A model generated the notes under the pieces. It did not search any database. It had not been told where the DNA came from and worked only from the letters and a program-made list of their open reading frames with translations. Made by a program: the position numbers and the translations under genes. DNA of 64,000 nt from Marinobacter koreensis (GTDB lineage: Bacteria > Pseudomonadota > Gammaproteobacteria > Pseudomonadales > Oleiphilaceae): contig NZ_JAKZAJ010000001.1 in assembly GCF_023156285.1 (NCBI RefSeq), forward strand, positions 62,001 through 126,000, read 5' to 3'. Below are positions 7,106 to 17,788 of the stretch, piece after piece (the stretch's first letter is position 1; each line of letters begins with the position of its first letter).

Positions 7106-9247
7106 ATGGAACACCTTACTCAGACAGTTCTGGCGCTGGTGCGTGATACCGGAGTCCTGGGTTACTGGATTGCATTGTTTGCCGCGTTTGCCGAGACCGC
7201 GCTGGTGGTTGGTCTGCTGATACCCGGGTCCAGCTTTTTGCTTCTGATGGGCATTCTGGCCGGGCAGGGCGTGCTGGACCTGGGTGACCTGCTGATTTTC
7301 GCTGCGGCGGGCGCCGTGCTTGGCGACAACATCAACTATTACCTGGGCCGGAAATACGGTTACCGATGGCTGAGCCAGAAGCGCTGGTTTCTCAAACCGG
7401 ACTATCTGTCCAGGGCCGAGGGCTTTTTTGATCGCCACGGTGGCAAGAGTGTTCTGCTCGGGCGTTTTGTCCCCTCCGTCAAAGAGTTGATGCCGTTTAT
7501 TGCCGGCATGGCGAAAATGGAGCGCTTGCCGTTCTTTGTCTGGAACCTGTTGGGTGCCGTTGGATGGGCCGTTCAATGGATCCTTCCTGGCTACGTCTTC
7601 TCTCAATCCCTGTCACTGGCCCACGCCTGGCTGTCCCGGTTGGGGCTCCTGCTTTTCCTGTGCGTTACCCTGGTTGTCCTGCTCTACCTGTTGAGGTGGC
7701 TTGCGATTCGGTATGGTCCGGGCGCGGCGCAGCTCACCCTCTCGGTGATCCGGTCGATCGTTGAAGCCATTCGGAAGAATCCCGACTTGGCCGCCTGGGG
7801 GCAGCGTCATCCCGGCTTCATCGGGTTTCTCAAGAGGCGAGGAGACAAGACCCGCCTGACAGGGTTGCCAATGACGCTGGTCGGCCTGGCAATACTGTAT
7901 GTGCTTCTGCTGTTCGGGGGGCTGGTTGAGGACCTCCTGACCAGGGAGGCGATTGTGGCGGCGGATGCACGCATTGATAGCCTGATTGCGAGCTTTCGGA
8001 CGGACACCCTCACTCACCTTTTCTACGGAATCACGAGCCTTGGGAATCCCCGGGTCGTGGTTGCGGGTCTCTTGCTCAGTATCGCGGTTCTATTTCGTTT
8101 GCAACGAACCCGGTTCGTCCTGCCGATGATCGTCTCGGTGGTCGCAGCAGAGGGCCTGGTTTTTTTGAGCAAACTCGCGTTTCACCGGCCAAGGCCTGCG
8201 CAGGCATTGCTGGAACCCGGCGGCTATTCGTTTCCCAGTGGCCATGCCGCCATCAGTCTGGCCTTCTACGGGTTTCTGTTTTTTATTGTCATGCATGCAA
8301 CCCGGAAATGGCGTGCTCGGGTCAACCTCTTATTCGGGGCGGCTTTTCTGGCGCTCTCCATCGGTTTCAGTCGATTGTATCTCGGCGTTCATTACCTGAG
8401 TGATGTGCTGGCCGGATACCTTTTGGGAGGGCTGGGGCTCCTCATCGGCAGCGCGATGGTGTTCGGTGGCTGGCAGGGCATTCGCCTGAAACCTCTGCGG
8501 GCGAGGACAAGCCGAAGTGCTGCGACAGTGGCTGTGGTTCTCCTCGGAGCTGTATGGATGACCGTCTTTCTCAGACTGAATGCCCAGCCCCCCTTATTAT
8601 CGTACGAAAGTGCACCGGCCTCAGGCCCTGAGCAATACACCGGCCCCCAACAGCTTTTTTCAGACCCGGAGGCGCGCTATGCGCTATCCGTGACCGGCAC
8701 CCGAAAGGCACCGATCAACCTGGTTTTCCTCGCCACCCCGTCATCACTGGACAGTTGCCTGAGGGCCGCTGGCTGGCATGCTGCGCAGACGACCCGTTGG
8801 CAAACGGTGTTTGAGGCCTACCGGGACGTGTTGCTCAGCCGTGGCAATCCGGCCGCCCCCTTGTCTCCGTGGTTCTGGAGCGATCGAACTCCCCTCCAGC
8901 AGTGGTCCCGGCCGGATGGACCTGACCGGGTGTTTGATCGATCCTTTCTACGGATCTGGCGCACGTCGTTAACAGCGGCCGGAGGGACAGACGTATTGGT
9001 TGCCTCCACCGGGCACGAGCATTTGCCCAGCTGGCACCTGGTGCCGGAGGTGGATGCCGCGTTCGACCATTCAAGAGGCCAGCTGCTGAAGCAGTTGGCC
9101 CAAACCAGAGGTGTTGCCGGTACGGAGCCGTTCGAGGTTCCTGATGACAAGAATGCTAGCCGGACTGGCCCGCTCTATGAGGGCGAACGCAGCGTCGTCA
9201 GGCTGAAAGCGTGTCGCGCGAATATGCAAATAAAGCCTGGAAAGTAA
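7106..9247 (+). CDS. DedA - PAP2 phosphatase - LssY C-terminal fusion protein
   Basis: A 713-residue membrane protein with three parts. Residues about 10-210 are a DedA (SNARE-associated) domain with FAETALVVGLLIPGSSFLL and GRFVPSVKELMPFIAGM. Residues about 260-450 are a PAP2 lipid phosphatase with all three motifs: KLAFHRPRP, PSGH and SRLYLGVHYLSD. Residues about 500-690 resemble the LssY C-terminal domain. DedA proteins move undecaprenyl phosphate or other lipids and PAP2 enzymes remove lipid phosphates, so a lipid-carrier recycling role is reasonable. The ATG is 15 bp after the MFS gene, likely the same operon. Confidence 0.88.
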   Translation: MEHLTQTVLALVRDTGVLGYWIALFAAFAETALVVGLLIPGSSFLLLMGILAGQGVLDLGDLLIFAAAGAVLGDNINYYLGRKYGYRWLSQKRWFLKPDYLSRAEGFFDRHGGKSVLLGRFVPSVKELMPFIAGMAKMERLPFFVWNLLGAVGWAVQWILPGYVFSQSLSLAHAWLSRLGLLLFLCVTLVVLLYLLRWLAIRYGPGAAQLTLSVIRSIVEAIRKNPDLAAWGQRHPGFIGFLKRRGDKTRLTGLPMTLVGLAILYVLLLFGGLVEDLLTREAIVAADARIDSLIASFRTDTLTHLFYGITSLGNPRVVVAGLLLSIAVLFRLQRTRFVLPMIVSVVAAEGLVFLSKLAFHRPRPAQALLEPGGYSFPSGHAAISLAFYGFLFFIVMHATRKWRARVNLLFGAAFLALSIGFSRLYLGVHYLSDVLAGYLLGGLGLLIGSAMVFGGWQGIRLKPLRARTSRSAATVAVVLLGAVWMTVFLRLNAQPPLLSYESAPASGPEQYTGPQQLFSDPEARYALSVTGTRKAPINLVFLATPSSLDSCLRAAGWHAAQTTRWQTVFEAYRDVLLSRGNPAAPLSPWFWSDRTPLQQWSRPDGPDRVFDRSFLRIWRTSLTAAGGTDVLVASTGHEHLPSWHLVPEVDAAFDHSRGQLLKQLAQTRGVAGTEPFEVPDDKNASRTGPLYEGERSVVRLKACRANMQIKPGK

Positions 9248-9400
9248 TCTTTTGCAAAAACGCGATTTTCCTGACGTCTATTCACAAAACTCCTGTTGAA
9301 GTGATGTCTGCTTTACGGCGAAATTGACCCCTGAAATATGCTCCTATAGCTTTTCAGGTGCGGTTCCCCTGTTCTTTATCTCTTCATTCCGGTTTTCCCC

Positions 9401-12400
9401 ATGTTACAGACGCCCAATGATTTCAGGCTCCAGGCATCCCTATTGATACTTTGCATATGCTCCATTTGCATCGGCTTGCTCAGTCTGGCAGTGGAGGCTT
9501 TTCCGATCCTGGCCGTCCCCGATCGCCTGTCGGTGACGCCAGAGGGGGCCCCTGCGGTGATTGTCGCCGGATTTGCCCTGATTGCCCTGGCGTATGACCT
9601 GACCCGATGGCGAATAACGGCTGGCATGGTGCTCGCGGTGATCGGCGCTTATGGCGTTCTCCGTTGTTTTGGGGAAGGGACTATTGCGATTGATGGTTTG
9701 GGCGCCGATTCGCAGCTGCAAGGTCTTTTCGCTTCGCTGGCCTTGTTGACGTTGGCACTGATATCCATCTCTGGTCTGCAAGGTAAAGCCGGTCAGTGGG
9801 CTGGTTTTGTGGCGGGCGGTACCGGGGTGATTGCCGGTGCCGCTCTGTTGTTGGGATACCCGGAGCTGGACTCAGAGATTGGCCTACAGGCGTTTGTCGT
9901 TGGCTTCTCTGATGCCGCCGGCGTGCTCTGTGTCGGCTTCGGCGCGGCGCTACTGGCATTGTCCCGTCGTCAGGCTGCCCTGGAACTCCCGTTTGCGCGA
10001 CGGAGCATCGTCGTTGGAATTCTGGGTGTCGTTGGAACTTTCCTGTTGTTTCTGGTGGCGAACTGGGGTGTTCACATGGAGCGTCACCAAGGTGCGGAAG
10101 CAACACTGACCCACTATGCCAGTACTCTCAAACACGGTCTCCACGCCCATGAACAGCTGATCCGTCGCCTGGCGGATCGATTCACGCCGGCATTCGACAG
10201 GGACCAATCGAACCTGTTCCAGGGTGAGATCCAGCGCTACCTCGACGATACGCCGGCTCTCAACGCTGTCGCGATAGTGACGAAGGAGGGTGGTATTGTC
10301 CTGCAAGCATCGAAGTCAGATCCGGATGTTCGCTGGATGGCGCGACAAGGCGGCAAGCCGTCGGTTCGGTCGTGGCTCACTGAATCCGGGGGGGAGGGTC
10401 GTCATGGCGATTGGTTTTTCCCCGACAGAGCCGCTCCCCTGCGAGCACTGTTTGCTGTTCGAGGCAATGCCGACAGTGCTGGCTCCTTTTTGGCGGTTCT
10501 GGATCTTCAGACATTGCTGGACTACGAGGTTCCTGACCGGGACTCCCAGTTCAAGGTAACGCTAATGCCGCCCGGTTCGTTTTCGCGGAATGTGAGTGAA
10601 CGCCGTGGACGCGCGGCGCCGGAGGTTTTTGAGGCTGCCAGAATCCCTCTCGAGGATGGTGGAAGCCTGACCCTGGTAGCACAGGCCGGGCCGCCAGAGC
10701 TTCTGTCCTTTCAGGGCCTGTTCCCGATCGCGTTACTGGGGTTTGGTCTGGTGATGAGCTACCTGCTGATCATGGGGCGAAGTGTTCTCGGAGCCTATGA
10801 GCGACAAACCCGGGAGCTCAATGTTGCCGGCCAGCAATTCCGGTCACTTTTCTCACAGTCGCCCGATGCGATTTTTGCGGTGGATGAGCAGGGCTATTAT
10901 CAGTCCCTGAACTCCATGGCGGAGAACATCGTCAAGCTGGGACCAGAAGACGTGGGCACAACCCATTTTCTGGATGTCCTGAATGCCGGCCGGATCAACG
11001 AGTGCGACCAGCGCCGGTTTGAGGCGGCCTTCCGTGCCGCGGCTTCCGGTCAAACCCAGTCCTTTGAGGTGAGGTTCGCCTCGCCGGACGGGGCCGAACC
11101 GCGGGATTACGAGGCGGATATGTTGCCGGTTCTGGTGGACGGACGCGTCACGGGTGTCTTCATCATCGGCAAGGATATAACGGAACGACTGCAGGCACAG
11201 GAAAGTGAGCGCATATTGAAGCGAAGCCTGGAGTCGAGTGATAACGGAGTGATCGTTGTCGATCACAGGAGCCGTGACCTGCCTGTGGTCTTTGTGAACC
11301 CGGCTTTCTGTCAGATGACCGGTTACACCGAGTCGGAACTGCTCGGTGCCACCGTCAAGTTGCTGGCGGGGCCGGAGACCGACAGACAGGATATTGATCT
11401 GATTGATCGCGCCACGACGGCCGGTCAACCGCTCAGCCTGACCATGAAGAGCTATCGAAAGGATGGAACGCCGTTCTGGAACCAGATTTCCCTCGCCCCG
11501 GTAAGCGATGACCGCCGGGTCGTAACCCACTACACCGCCATTATGCGAGATATCTCCGAGCGTAAGGAGCAGGAGGGGCGTCTGGCCTACCAGGCAACCC
11601 ATGATGCGCTGACGGGGCTGGGCAATCGCGCCCTTTTCGAGGATCGCCTCGACCACGATTTCTCACTGGCACGGCGTTATGGAAAGCTGCTCGCGGTGTT
11701 GTTCATTGACCTGGACGAGTTCAAGCCCATTAACGATACCCTGGGCCACAAGGTCGGGGACCGGCTGCTTATCAGCGTGGCGGTCAGGTTGAAAGGCATT
11801 CTCCGGCCAAGCGACACCCTGGTTCGATTCGGTGGCGATGAATTTGTCCTGATACTGCCGAACCTCGGACATGCCAGCGAGGCAGAGGACGTTGCGGAGC
11901 GGATTCTCGGCGAACTCAGCAAACCTCACAGAATTGGCCGCCATGAGCTTCATATTTCCGCAAGCATCGGTATCAGCCTGCTGGAAGACAGCATGGATCA
12001 CGCCGAACGGCTTCTGCAACAGGCCGACATGGCGATGTACAAGGCCAAGCAGCAGGGGCGCGATACCTACGAGGTGTATTCTCCGGATCTTGATGACTCG
12101 CTTTCAAAGCGAGTCACACTGCGGAACGATCTCCAGGAGGCACTGAAGACAAACCAGCTGTCCTTGCACTATCAACCACAGGTTGACCAGACTGGCGCCG
12201 TTTGCGGATTGGAGGCCCTGGTTCGCTGGAAACACCCGTCAAAAGGTTACGTTTCCCCCGCCGACTTCATTCCTGTCGCGGAAGAGACGGGGCAGATCAT
12301 ACAGATCGGCAAATGGGTGACAGCTCAGGCCTGCAACGATGCGCGTTACCTGGCTGAACGTGGCCTCCTCAAGGGGAGAATGGCGGTCAACCTGTCCCCC

Positions 12401-12892
12401 ATGCAGTTTCATCGACCCAATTTCCTGAATACCGTACAGGATATTCTGGAAGAAACCGGACTTGAGGCCGGGTTACTTGAGCTGGAACTGACCGAAGGCA
12501 TCCTCATGAAGGACACCGCGAGTGCCATCCAGACTCTGAACGCCCTTGCCAACATCGGGATAGCCACGGCAATTGACGACTTTGGAACCGGCTTCTCGAG
12601 CTTCAGTTACCTGCGGGATCTGCCCGTCGACAAGATCAAGATCGACCGGAGTTTTGTCAGCCAGATCACCACCAGTGAAAAGAATGCTGCGGTCTGCAAG
12701 GGCGTGATTGGCCTGGCCAGGGAAATGGGACTGAAGGTCGTGGCAGAGGGGGTTGAAACCGGCGCCCAGGCCGGTGCGCTCTCCGGCTATGGGTGTGCGG
12801 CCTTCCAGGGGTACTTCTTTGCAAGGCCGATGGCATTGCCCGAGTTAACCAGCTGGTTGACCGAAGCGCGGGTGGGCGCCTGCCCCCTCTGA
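9401..12892 (+). CDS. Membrane-bound PAS-PAS-GGDEF-EAL c-di-GMP enzyme
   Basis: A 1163-residue protein. Residues 1-230 hold about eight membrane helices. Residues about 235-440 form a probable periplasmic sensor, followed by a helix near 450. Two PAS domains follow (about 475-600 and 605-720). The GGDEF domain (about 725-890) has intact RFGGDEF and an RPSD inhibitory site five residues before it. The EAL domain (about 905-1150) keeps EAL, DDFGTGFSS, IKIDRSFV and AEGVET. Both cyclase and phosphodiesterase sites look active. It should adjust c-di-GMP for motility or attachment, and a chemoreceptor gene lies tail to tail with it. Confidence 0.92.
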   Translation: MLQTPNDFRLQASLLILCICSICIGLLSLAVEAFPILAVPDRLSVTPEGAPAVIVAGFALIALAYDLTRWRITAGMVLAVIGAYGVLRCFGEGTIAIDGLGADSQLQGLFASLALLTLALISISGLQGKAGQWAGFVAGGTGVIAGAALLLGYPELDSEIGLQAFVVGFSDAAGVLCVGFGAALLALSRRQAALELPFARRSIVVGILGVVGTFLLFLVANWGVHMERHQGAEATLTHYASTLKHGLHAHEQLIRRLADRFTPAFDRDQSNLFQGEIQRYLDDTPALNAVAIVTKEGGIVLQASKSDPDVRWMARQGGKPSVRSWLTESGGEGRHGDWFFPDRAAPLRALFAVRGNADSAGSFLAVLDLQTLLDYEVPDRDSQFKVTLMPPGSFSRNVSERRGRAAPEVFEAARIPLEDGGSLTLVAQAGPPELLSFQGLFPIALLGFGLVMSYLLIMGRSVLGAYERQTRELNVAGQQFRSLFSQSPDAIFAVDEQGYYQSLNSMAENIVKLGPEDVGTTHFLDVLNAGRINECDQRRFEAAFRAAASGQTQSFEVRFASPDGAEPRDYEADMLPVLVDGRVTGVFIIGKDITERLQAQESERILKRSLESSDNGVIVVDHRSRDLPVVFVNPAFCQMTGYTESELLGATVKLLAGPETDRQDIDLIDRATTAGQPLSLTMKSYRKDGTPFWNQISLAPVSDDRRVVTHYTAIMRDISERKEQEGRLAYQATHDALTGLGNRALFEDRLDHDFSLARRYGKLLAVLFIDLDEFKPINDTLGHKVGDRLLISVAVRLKGILRPSDTLVRFGGDEFVLILPNLGHASEAEDVAERILGELSKPHRIGRHELHISASIGISLLEDSMDHAERLLQQADMAMYKAKQQGRDTYEVYSPDLDDSLSKRVTLRNDLQEALKTNQLSLHYQPQVDQTGAVCGLEALVRWKHPSKGYVSPADFIPVAEETGQIIQIGKWVTAQACNDARYLAERGLLKGRMAVNLSPMQFHRPNFLNTVQDILEETGLEAGLLELELTEGILMKDTASAIQTLNALANIGIATAIDDFGTGFSSFSYLRDLPVDKIKIDRSFVSQITTSEKNAAVCKGVIGLAREMGLKVVAEGVETGAQAGALSGYGCAAFQGYFFARPMALPELTSWLTEARVGACPL

Positions 12893-12903
12893 CAGGCTAA
12901 ACC

Positions 12904-14571
12904 TCAGCTGATTCGGAATCGCTCAACCAGCTGCGCCAGAGCCTCCGAGTTCGCCAGAAGGGTCTCGGCGGAAACGTGGCTCTCACGTCCCTTTTCGCTG
13001 GTTTCCTTGGACTTGTCGGAGATGGTCACCAGACGCTCTGTGATGTCCTCGCAGACACTGGTTTGCTCTTCGGACGCGGACGCGACCTGTTCATTCATCT
13101 GGTTGATCTGGCCGATGGCCTGAACGACACGTTCGATAGCTTCAACCGCTTCGCTGTTGGCACTGAGTGCCTTGCCACTGCGCTCGGTGGAGGTGCGAAT
13201 GGACTGGACTGCGGCGGTAGCCTTCTGGGTCAGATCGGAAATCGTGTTGGCGATTTCCTCGGTGCTGCTCTGGGTTTTCTGAGCCAGGTTTCGGACTTCG
13301 TCGGCTACGACGGAGAAGCCACGACCGTGTTCCCCCGCCCGGGCGGCTTCGATGGCCGCATTGAGCGCGAGAAGGTTAGTCTGCTCGGCTATGGCGTTGA
13401 TGACCTGGATAACGGCGTTGATGGACTCTACGCCCTTTCCAAGCTCCTCTACCTCGAAGGCCGACGCACCGATGTCGTTGTTGAGTGCGTTCATCTCGGC
13501 CGCTGCGTTGGAGATGATTTCCTTGGAGCGGGTGGTTTCTTCGGACGCTTCGGAAGCCGAGTTGGCGGCGCTGGCCGCACTGGCAGAGATTTCGCTCGCG
13601 GCCGAGGTCATCTCGGTCACCGCTGTGGCAACCTGATCGGTTTCGGCATCCTGTTCGTTGACCAACCTTGAGAGATCCGTGGTGTGCCGGGTGATCGTCT
13701 CGGCGTTCTGGTGGGTGAGCTCGGAGTTTTTCTTCACGTCCCGGATCAGGTCGGCAAGGGTGTTGATGAAGGTGTTGATGTGATCGGCCAGTTGACCCAG
13801 TTCATACCGGTCGTTGACCGTGACCCGAGCGGTCAGGTCTGCTTCGCCAGTGGACAGCTCCCGCACGGAATCGGAAATGCGTTTAATCGGCCGGCTGATG
13901 GTCAGGCTGATCATGAAGCCGATGATGCCTGCGATGACCACGGCTACGATGGAGATCAGCGTGAATGTGGTCTGACTACTCTCCAGGGTTTCCTGGCCTG
14001 CCGTTGATACATCATTCAGAACGGTGGCGACATCATCCAGATAGAAACCGGCTCCGAGCATGATGCCCCAGCGATCCAGATAAATGGAATAAGACTCTTT
14101 CGGCGATGGCTCGGATGCGCCCGGCTTGGGGAACCAGTAGGTATAGAAGCCATCGCCGTTCTTCGCCGCGTCAATCAGGCCGCGAACCAGATAGTTGCCG
14201 CGCTTGTCCTGAAGATCCCAGAAGTTCTCACCCATTCCCTTGTCTGATTGGCCCAGTAACACCCGCTTTCCCGAATCGGTGTAGCCGAAGAGATAGCCGC
14301 TGTCACCGAATTTCAGGTTTCGGAGGATGGGTAAGGCCTCTTCGAGGGTCCCCCCGTTCTCGTAAATATGCTTGATGGAGGAGTAGGCCATGTCCATCAG
14401 GTCTTTAAGCTCTGACCGTTTCAACTGGGTGACGCTGGTTTTAACCGTGGCCATTTCATTGTCGACCAGTTGCTGGGTCTGGATCCGCACGGTGAAGAAG
14501 ATGGCGACGGCCAGGAGGATGACAGGCAGGAGCGCCAGAATAAAAAGTCGGTTGCGAATGGATATGGGCAT
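12904..14571 (-). CDS. Methyl-accepting chemotaxis protein with single Cache domain
   Basis: A 555-residue receptor: membrane helix at about 7-28, a periplasmic sCache_2-type domain at about 35-185 ([19 protein letters not shown] and [16 protein letters not shown]), second helix near 200-220, HAMP at about 225-275, then the long signalling coiled coil. The hairpin tip [20 protein letters not shown] is intact, so it can couple to CheA/CheW. No C-terminal pentapeptide for CheR docking is seen. Related sCache receptors often bind small organic acids; the ligand here is unknown. The dctMQP genes follow on the same strand 80 bp downstream. Confidence 0.93.
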   Translation of the reverse strand: MPISIRNRLFILALLPVILLAVAIFFTVRIQTQQLVDNEMATVKTSVTQLKRSELKDLMDMAYSSIKHIYENGGTLEEALPILRNLKFGDSGYLFGYTDSGKRVLLGQSDKGMGENFWDLQDKRGNYLVRGLIDAAKNGDGFYTYWFPKPGASEPSPKESYSIYLDRWGIMLGAGFYLDDVATVLNDVSTAGQETLESSQTTFTLISIVAVVIAGIIGFMISLTISRPIKRISDSVRELSTGEADLTARVTVNDRYELGQLADHINTFINTLADLIRDVKKNSELTHQNAETITRHTTDLSRLVNEQDAETDQVATAVTEMTSAASEISASAASAANSASEASEETTRSKEIISNAAAEMNALNNDIGASAFEVEELGKGVESINAVIQVINAIAEQTNLLALNAAIEAARAGEHGRGFSVVADEVRNLAQKTQSSTEEIANTISDLTQKATAAVQSIRTSTERSGKALSANSEAVEAIERVVQAIGQINQMNEQVASASEEQTSVCEDITERLVTISDKSKETSEKGRESHVSAETLLANSEALAQLVERFRIS

Positions 14572-14652
14572 GGGTTCCTCAGTTTCCGGTATCTGATCTC
14601 AGGTTTATCGGCGGAAATCGGGTTCCCTTGAGCTTATATCTTTCTGCCGGAT

Positions 14653-15957
14653 TCAGCGTGCGCCTACCACGTAGCCCAGAGACTCCGGCAACCACAGGGC
14701 TATGCCGGGAAACAGCATGACCAGAAGCAAGCTGACCAACATGGCGGCAATGAATACGAGTGACCAGCCGATGGTGTGCTCGAGGCGGATATTTGCCACC
14801 CGGGTAGTTACCATCAGGTTCACCGCCACCGGTGGAGTGAATTGTCCGATGGCGATGTTCATTGCCAGTAGAATACCGAACCAGATCGGGTTCCAGCCGA
14901 AGTGATTCATCATCGGAAGCACAATGGGGATCAATATCAGGTAGATCGAGATGGCATCCAGTAGCATGCCGGCAACCAATACCAGGATCATTACCAGTCC
15001 GAGCAGCACCCAGCCGTTATCAGACAAAGCCAATAGGGCATCCGCCAGATGCCCGAATGTGCCAAGGGTAGTACCGGCCCAGGCGAATATGCCCGCCAGA
15101 GCAATAATAAACATCACCACGCCGGAGGTGAGGGCCGCTTCGTTCATCAGGTGCCAGAGATCTCTCAGGCTCAGGTTCCTGTAAACGAGACAGCCCACCA
15201 CCAAACCATACGCGACGGCGACGACGGCCGCTTCGGTGGGGGTGAAAAGGCCGGAGCGCAGGCCGCCCAGAATGATCACAGGCGCAAAAAGTGCCGGAAT
15301 CGCCTCCCGGAAGCTTGGCCAGAAGGATGGGCGGTCGACGACCGCAGGATCTTCCCAGCGGTATTTACGGGCAAAAAACAGCGCTGGAATCAGCAGTGAT
15401 AAACCCGCCAGAATACCCGGGAACAGACCGGCTGCGAACAGCGCCCGAAGATCCACACCAGGGACCACGATGGAGTACAGAATAAGGGCGATAGACGGTG
15501 GAATCAGGATGGCGGTTGACGAGGACGCCGCAATCAAGGACGCAGAGAACGGCTTGGGATAGCCGGCTCGTTGCATGCTTGGCAGCATCACCATCGCTAC
15601 AGCGGCCGCATCTGCAGGGCCGGAACCACTCATGCCTCCCATGATAAGGCACACCAGCACCGCGACGACGGTAAGCCCGCCATGGCGCGGGCCGATTATG
15701 GCCTGGGCAAACCGGACCAGGCTGGCAGCCACACCCGCTCGCTCAAAGATCAGTCCTGTGAGGATAAACAGCGGAATGGCAATCAGCGGATACTTCGCCA
15801 CACTGTTGTAGGTGTTGGTGCCAAACGTGCCGAGCATCGCCGGCGGGAGCCCAGCGACAATGCCAGCCAGCCCGCCAAAGCCCAGAGCCATTGCCACAGG
15901 TACGCCGATCAGCAGTGCAAACAGGAACGTGCCGATCATCAGCCAGTCAGGACTCAT
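14653..15957 (-). CDS. dctM: TRAP transporter large permease, DctM type
   Basis: A 434-residue integral membrane protein with about 12 helices. GVPVAMALGFGGLAGI at the start and the GMSGSGPADAAAVAMVMLP block near residue 120 are standard DctM signatures. With DctQ it forms the sodium- or proton-coupled permease that takes substrate from the periplasmic DctP protein. The ATG at 15957 lies inside the end of dctQ (11-bp overlap), showing translational coupling; the frame is open to 16182 but that part overlaps dctQ and is not DctM-like. Confidence 0.93.
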   Translation of the reverse strand: MSPDWLMIGTFLFALLIGVPVAMALGFGGLAGIVAGLPPAMLGTFGTNTYNSVAKYPLIAIPLFILTGLIFERAGVAASLVRFAQAIIGPRHGGLTVVAVLVCLIMGGMSGSGPADAAAVAMVMLPSMQRAGYPKPFSASLIAASSSTAILIPPSIALILYSIVVPGVDLRALFAAGLFPGILAGLSLLIPALFFARKYRWEDPAVVDRPSFWPSFREAIPALFAPVIILGGLRSGLFTPTEAAVVAVAYGLVVGCLVYRNLSLRDLWHLMNEAALTSGVVMFIIALAGIFAWAGTTLGTFGHLADALLALSDNGWVLLGLVMILVLVAGMLLDAISIYLILIPIVLPMMNHFGWNPIWFGILLAMNIAIGQFTPPVAVNLMVTTRVANIRLEHTIGWSLVFIAAMLVSLLLVMLFPGIALWLPESLGYVVGAR

Positions 15958-16444
15958 GGATGACCTCCGGGCCGGACTTGCCGCGCAGACGATCAACAAG
16001 ATTCTGCGTGAGGCGGATGAGAATCGCCAGCGATAGCAGCGGTAGCCAGATAACATAGATCCAGTTGGGCAAACCCAGGCCCGGTGACAGCGACTCCCAC
16101 TGGTATTCCTGCCAGGCAAAAGTGCTTCCGTACCAGACCATAACCCCCAACACGGTAACTCCTGCTGCCCATTGCAGAACATAGATCAACTTGCACAGAG
16201 TTGGTGGGAGACGATGTTCGATCAGCTCAATCCGGATGTGCTGATTATGCCGTGCCGCCGCGGCGGCCCCGCCAAAGGTGAGAAGAACCAGGCAAAATAC
16301 GGAGAATTCCTCGGTGAACGCAAACGAGGCGTCTGTAGCATAGCGGACAATGACATTGCCCAGGCTGATCACGCAGATGGCTGCAAGGGCCAGGGTGGCC
16401 AGCCAGGATTCCGGCTGGAATTTACGAGGGCGGCGCGACGGCAT
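15947..16444 (-). CDS. dctQ: TRAP transporter small permease, DctQ type
   Basis: A 165-residue protein with four membrane helices. VIVRYATDASFAFTEEFSVF and GGAAAAARHNQHIRIELI are the usual DctQ signatures. The ATG at 16444 is preferred over the GTG immediately before it because GGAG is 5 nt upstream of the ATG. It overlaps dctM by 11 bp and lies 79 bp after dctP, completing a three-gene operon. Confidence 0.9.
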   Translation of the reverse strand: MPSRRPRKFQPESWLATLALAAICVISLGNVIVRYATDASFAFTEEFSVFCLVLLTFGGAAAAARHNQHIRIELIEHRLPPTLCKLIYVLQWAAGVTVLGVMVWYGSTFAWQEYQWESLSPGLGLPNWIYVIWLPLLSLAILIRLTQNLVDRLRGKSGPEVIHES

Positions 16445-16523
16445 CACAACTCCGTTGTATCAGGGCGCGCCCGCCGACTGGCGGGCGCTGGAAGGGCGGG
16501 GGTCGGTAGCCCCGGTTGAGGTT

Positions 16524-17534
16524 TTACTGGTCGCGATTGGTGACAGCTTTCTGAGCCTGCTTGACCAGATCCTCGCCGATGCGGGGCGTCCACTTCTCGT
16601 AAACAGATTGGGTCGCTTTGACGAAAGCATCGTGCTGAGCCTGGGTCAGCTCGGTCACTTCTACACCGCGCTCTTTGATTGCTGCGAGGGTATCGTCCAG
16701 CTCGGCCCGGGACTTATTGATTTCCCACTGGCCGGCATCAATAGCTGCCTGCTTCAACAGGGCCTGGTCTTCCGGACTGAACTGGCTCCAGACCTGATTG
16801 CTAACTGCAAACACCAGAGGGTCGGCCATGTAGTGCCAGAGGGTCAGGTGAGTCTGGCCAACCTGGTCGATGCGCGCCACGTCAAACACCGACAGCGGGT
16901 TTTCCTGACCGTCCACTGCGCCGGTGGTCAGCGCCGGCTTGGCATCGGCCCAGCTCATCTGAGTCGGGTTGGCGCCGAGGGTAGTGAAGGTGTCCTGGAA
17001 CAACGGCGAGCCGACCACGCGGATCTTCAGCCCGTCGAGATCTGAGGGTTCCTGAATGGTGCGCTTGGAATTGGATAGCTCCCGGAAACCGTTCTCGCCC
17101 CAGGCCAGTGGCGTTACGCCACGCTTTTCAATGGCAGCAAAAATGGCTTTGCCGGCGTCACCCTGGGTGATGGCGTCGAGGGCGGCATAGTCCGGCATAA
17201 GGAAGGGCAGGGAAAACAGGTTCAGCTCAGGCACCTGGGGCGACCAGTTAATGGTGGAACCTACCGCCATATCAATCAGACCTGAGCGCATGGCCGAAAA
17301 CTCCTTGGTCTGGTCGCCGGCCACCAGCTGGGAGTTGCTATAGATCTTCATGTTGATGCGTCCGTCGGATCGCTCCTTCACCAGTTCGACCCACTTGTCT
17401 GCTGCCTGTCCCCAGGGAAAGGCCGAGGGCAGGACTGTGGAGACCGTATATTCATCCTTGTACTGAGCCTGGGAGGCGGTGCTGAACAGGACCGAAGCTG
17501 CGACTGCAGCCAACACAGAGCAACGTTTCAACAT
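16524..17534 (-). CDS. dctP: TRAP transporter periplasmic substrate-binding protein, DctP type
   Basis: A 336-residue exported protein with a signal peptide of about 23 residues ending at ASQAQ. DctP hallmarks are present: SNSQLVAGDQTKE, the ligand-arginine region DLDGLKIRVVGSPLF, and TTGAVDGQENP. Family members bind C4-dicarboxylates or other organic acids through the conserved Arg. It leads the dctPQM operon. The adjacent Cache chemoreceptor could sense the same compound, which is inference. Substrate is not determined. Confidence 0.92.
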   Translation of the reverse strand: MLKRCSVLAAVAASVLFSTASQAQYKDEYTVSTVLPSAFPWGQAADKWVELVKERSDGRINMKIYSNSQLVAGDQTKEFSAMRSGLIDMAVGSTINWSPQVPELNLFSLPFLMPDYAALDAITQGDAGKAIFAAIEKRGVTPLAWGENGFRELSNSKRTIQEPSDLDGLKIRVVGSPLFQDTFTTLGANPTQMSWADAKPALTTGAVDGQENPLSVFDVARIDQVGQTHLTLWHYMADPLVFAVSNQVWSQFSPEDQALLKQAAIDAGQWEINKSRAELDDTLAAIKERGVEVTELTQAQHDAFVKATQSVYEKWTPRIGEDLVKQAQKAVTNRDQ

Positions 17535-17788
17535 GTTGTTTTCCTTTTTATTGACGTGGTCAGAATGACGCTAAACCGGCGAGAAAGCCCGAAAATCGAT
17601 TATAGGAACGCGGCTGGGGCTATGCAAAACATGAGAAAATTATCCATCCGGAGCGTCAGGGGCTTTCTACTCTAATCTGCATGTTCTATGACAAGCAGAA
17701 GCAGCCTCGATTTGATGGCGGACAGGTCCGGGAACATACTGGATTCGTAACCCGGTTACTGACTCGCTGATAGAAGGAGACAAGCCTT

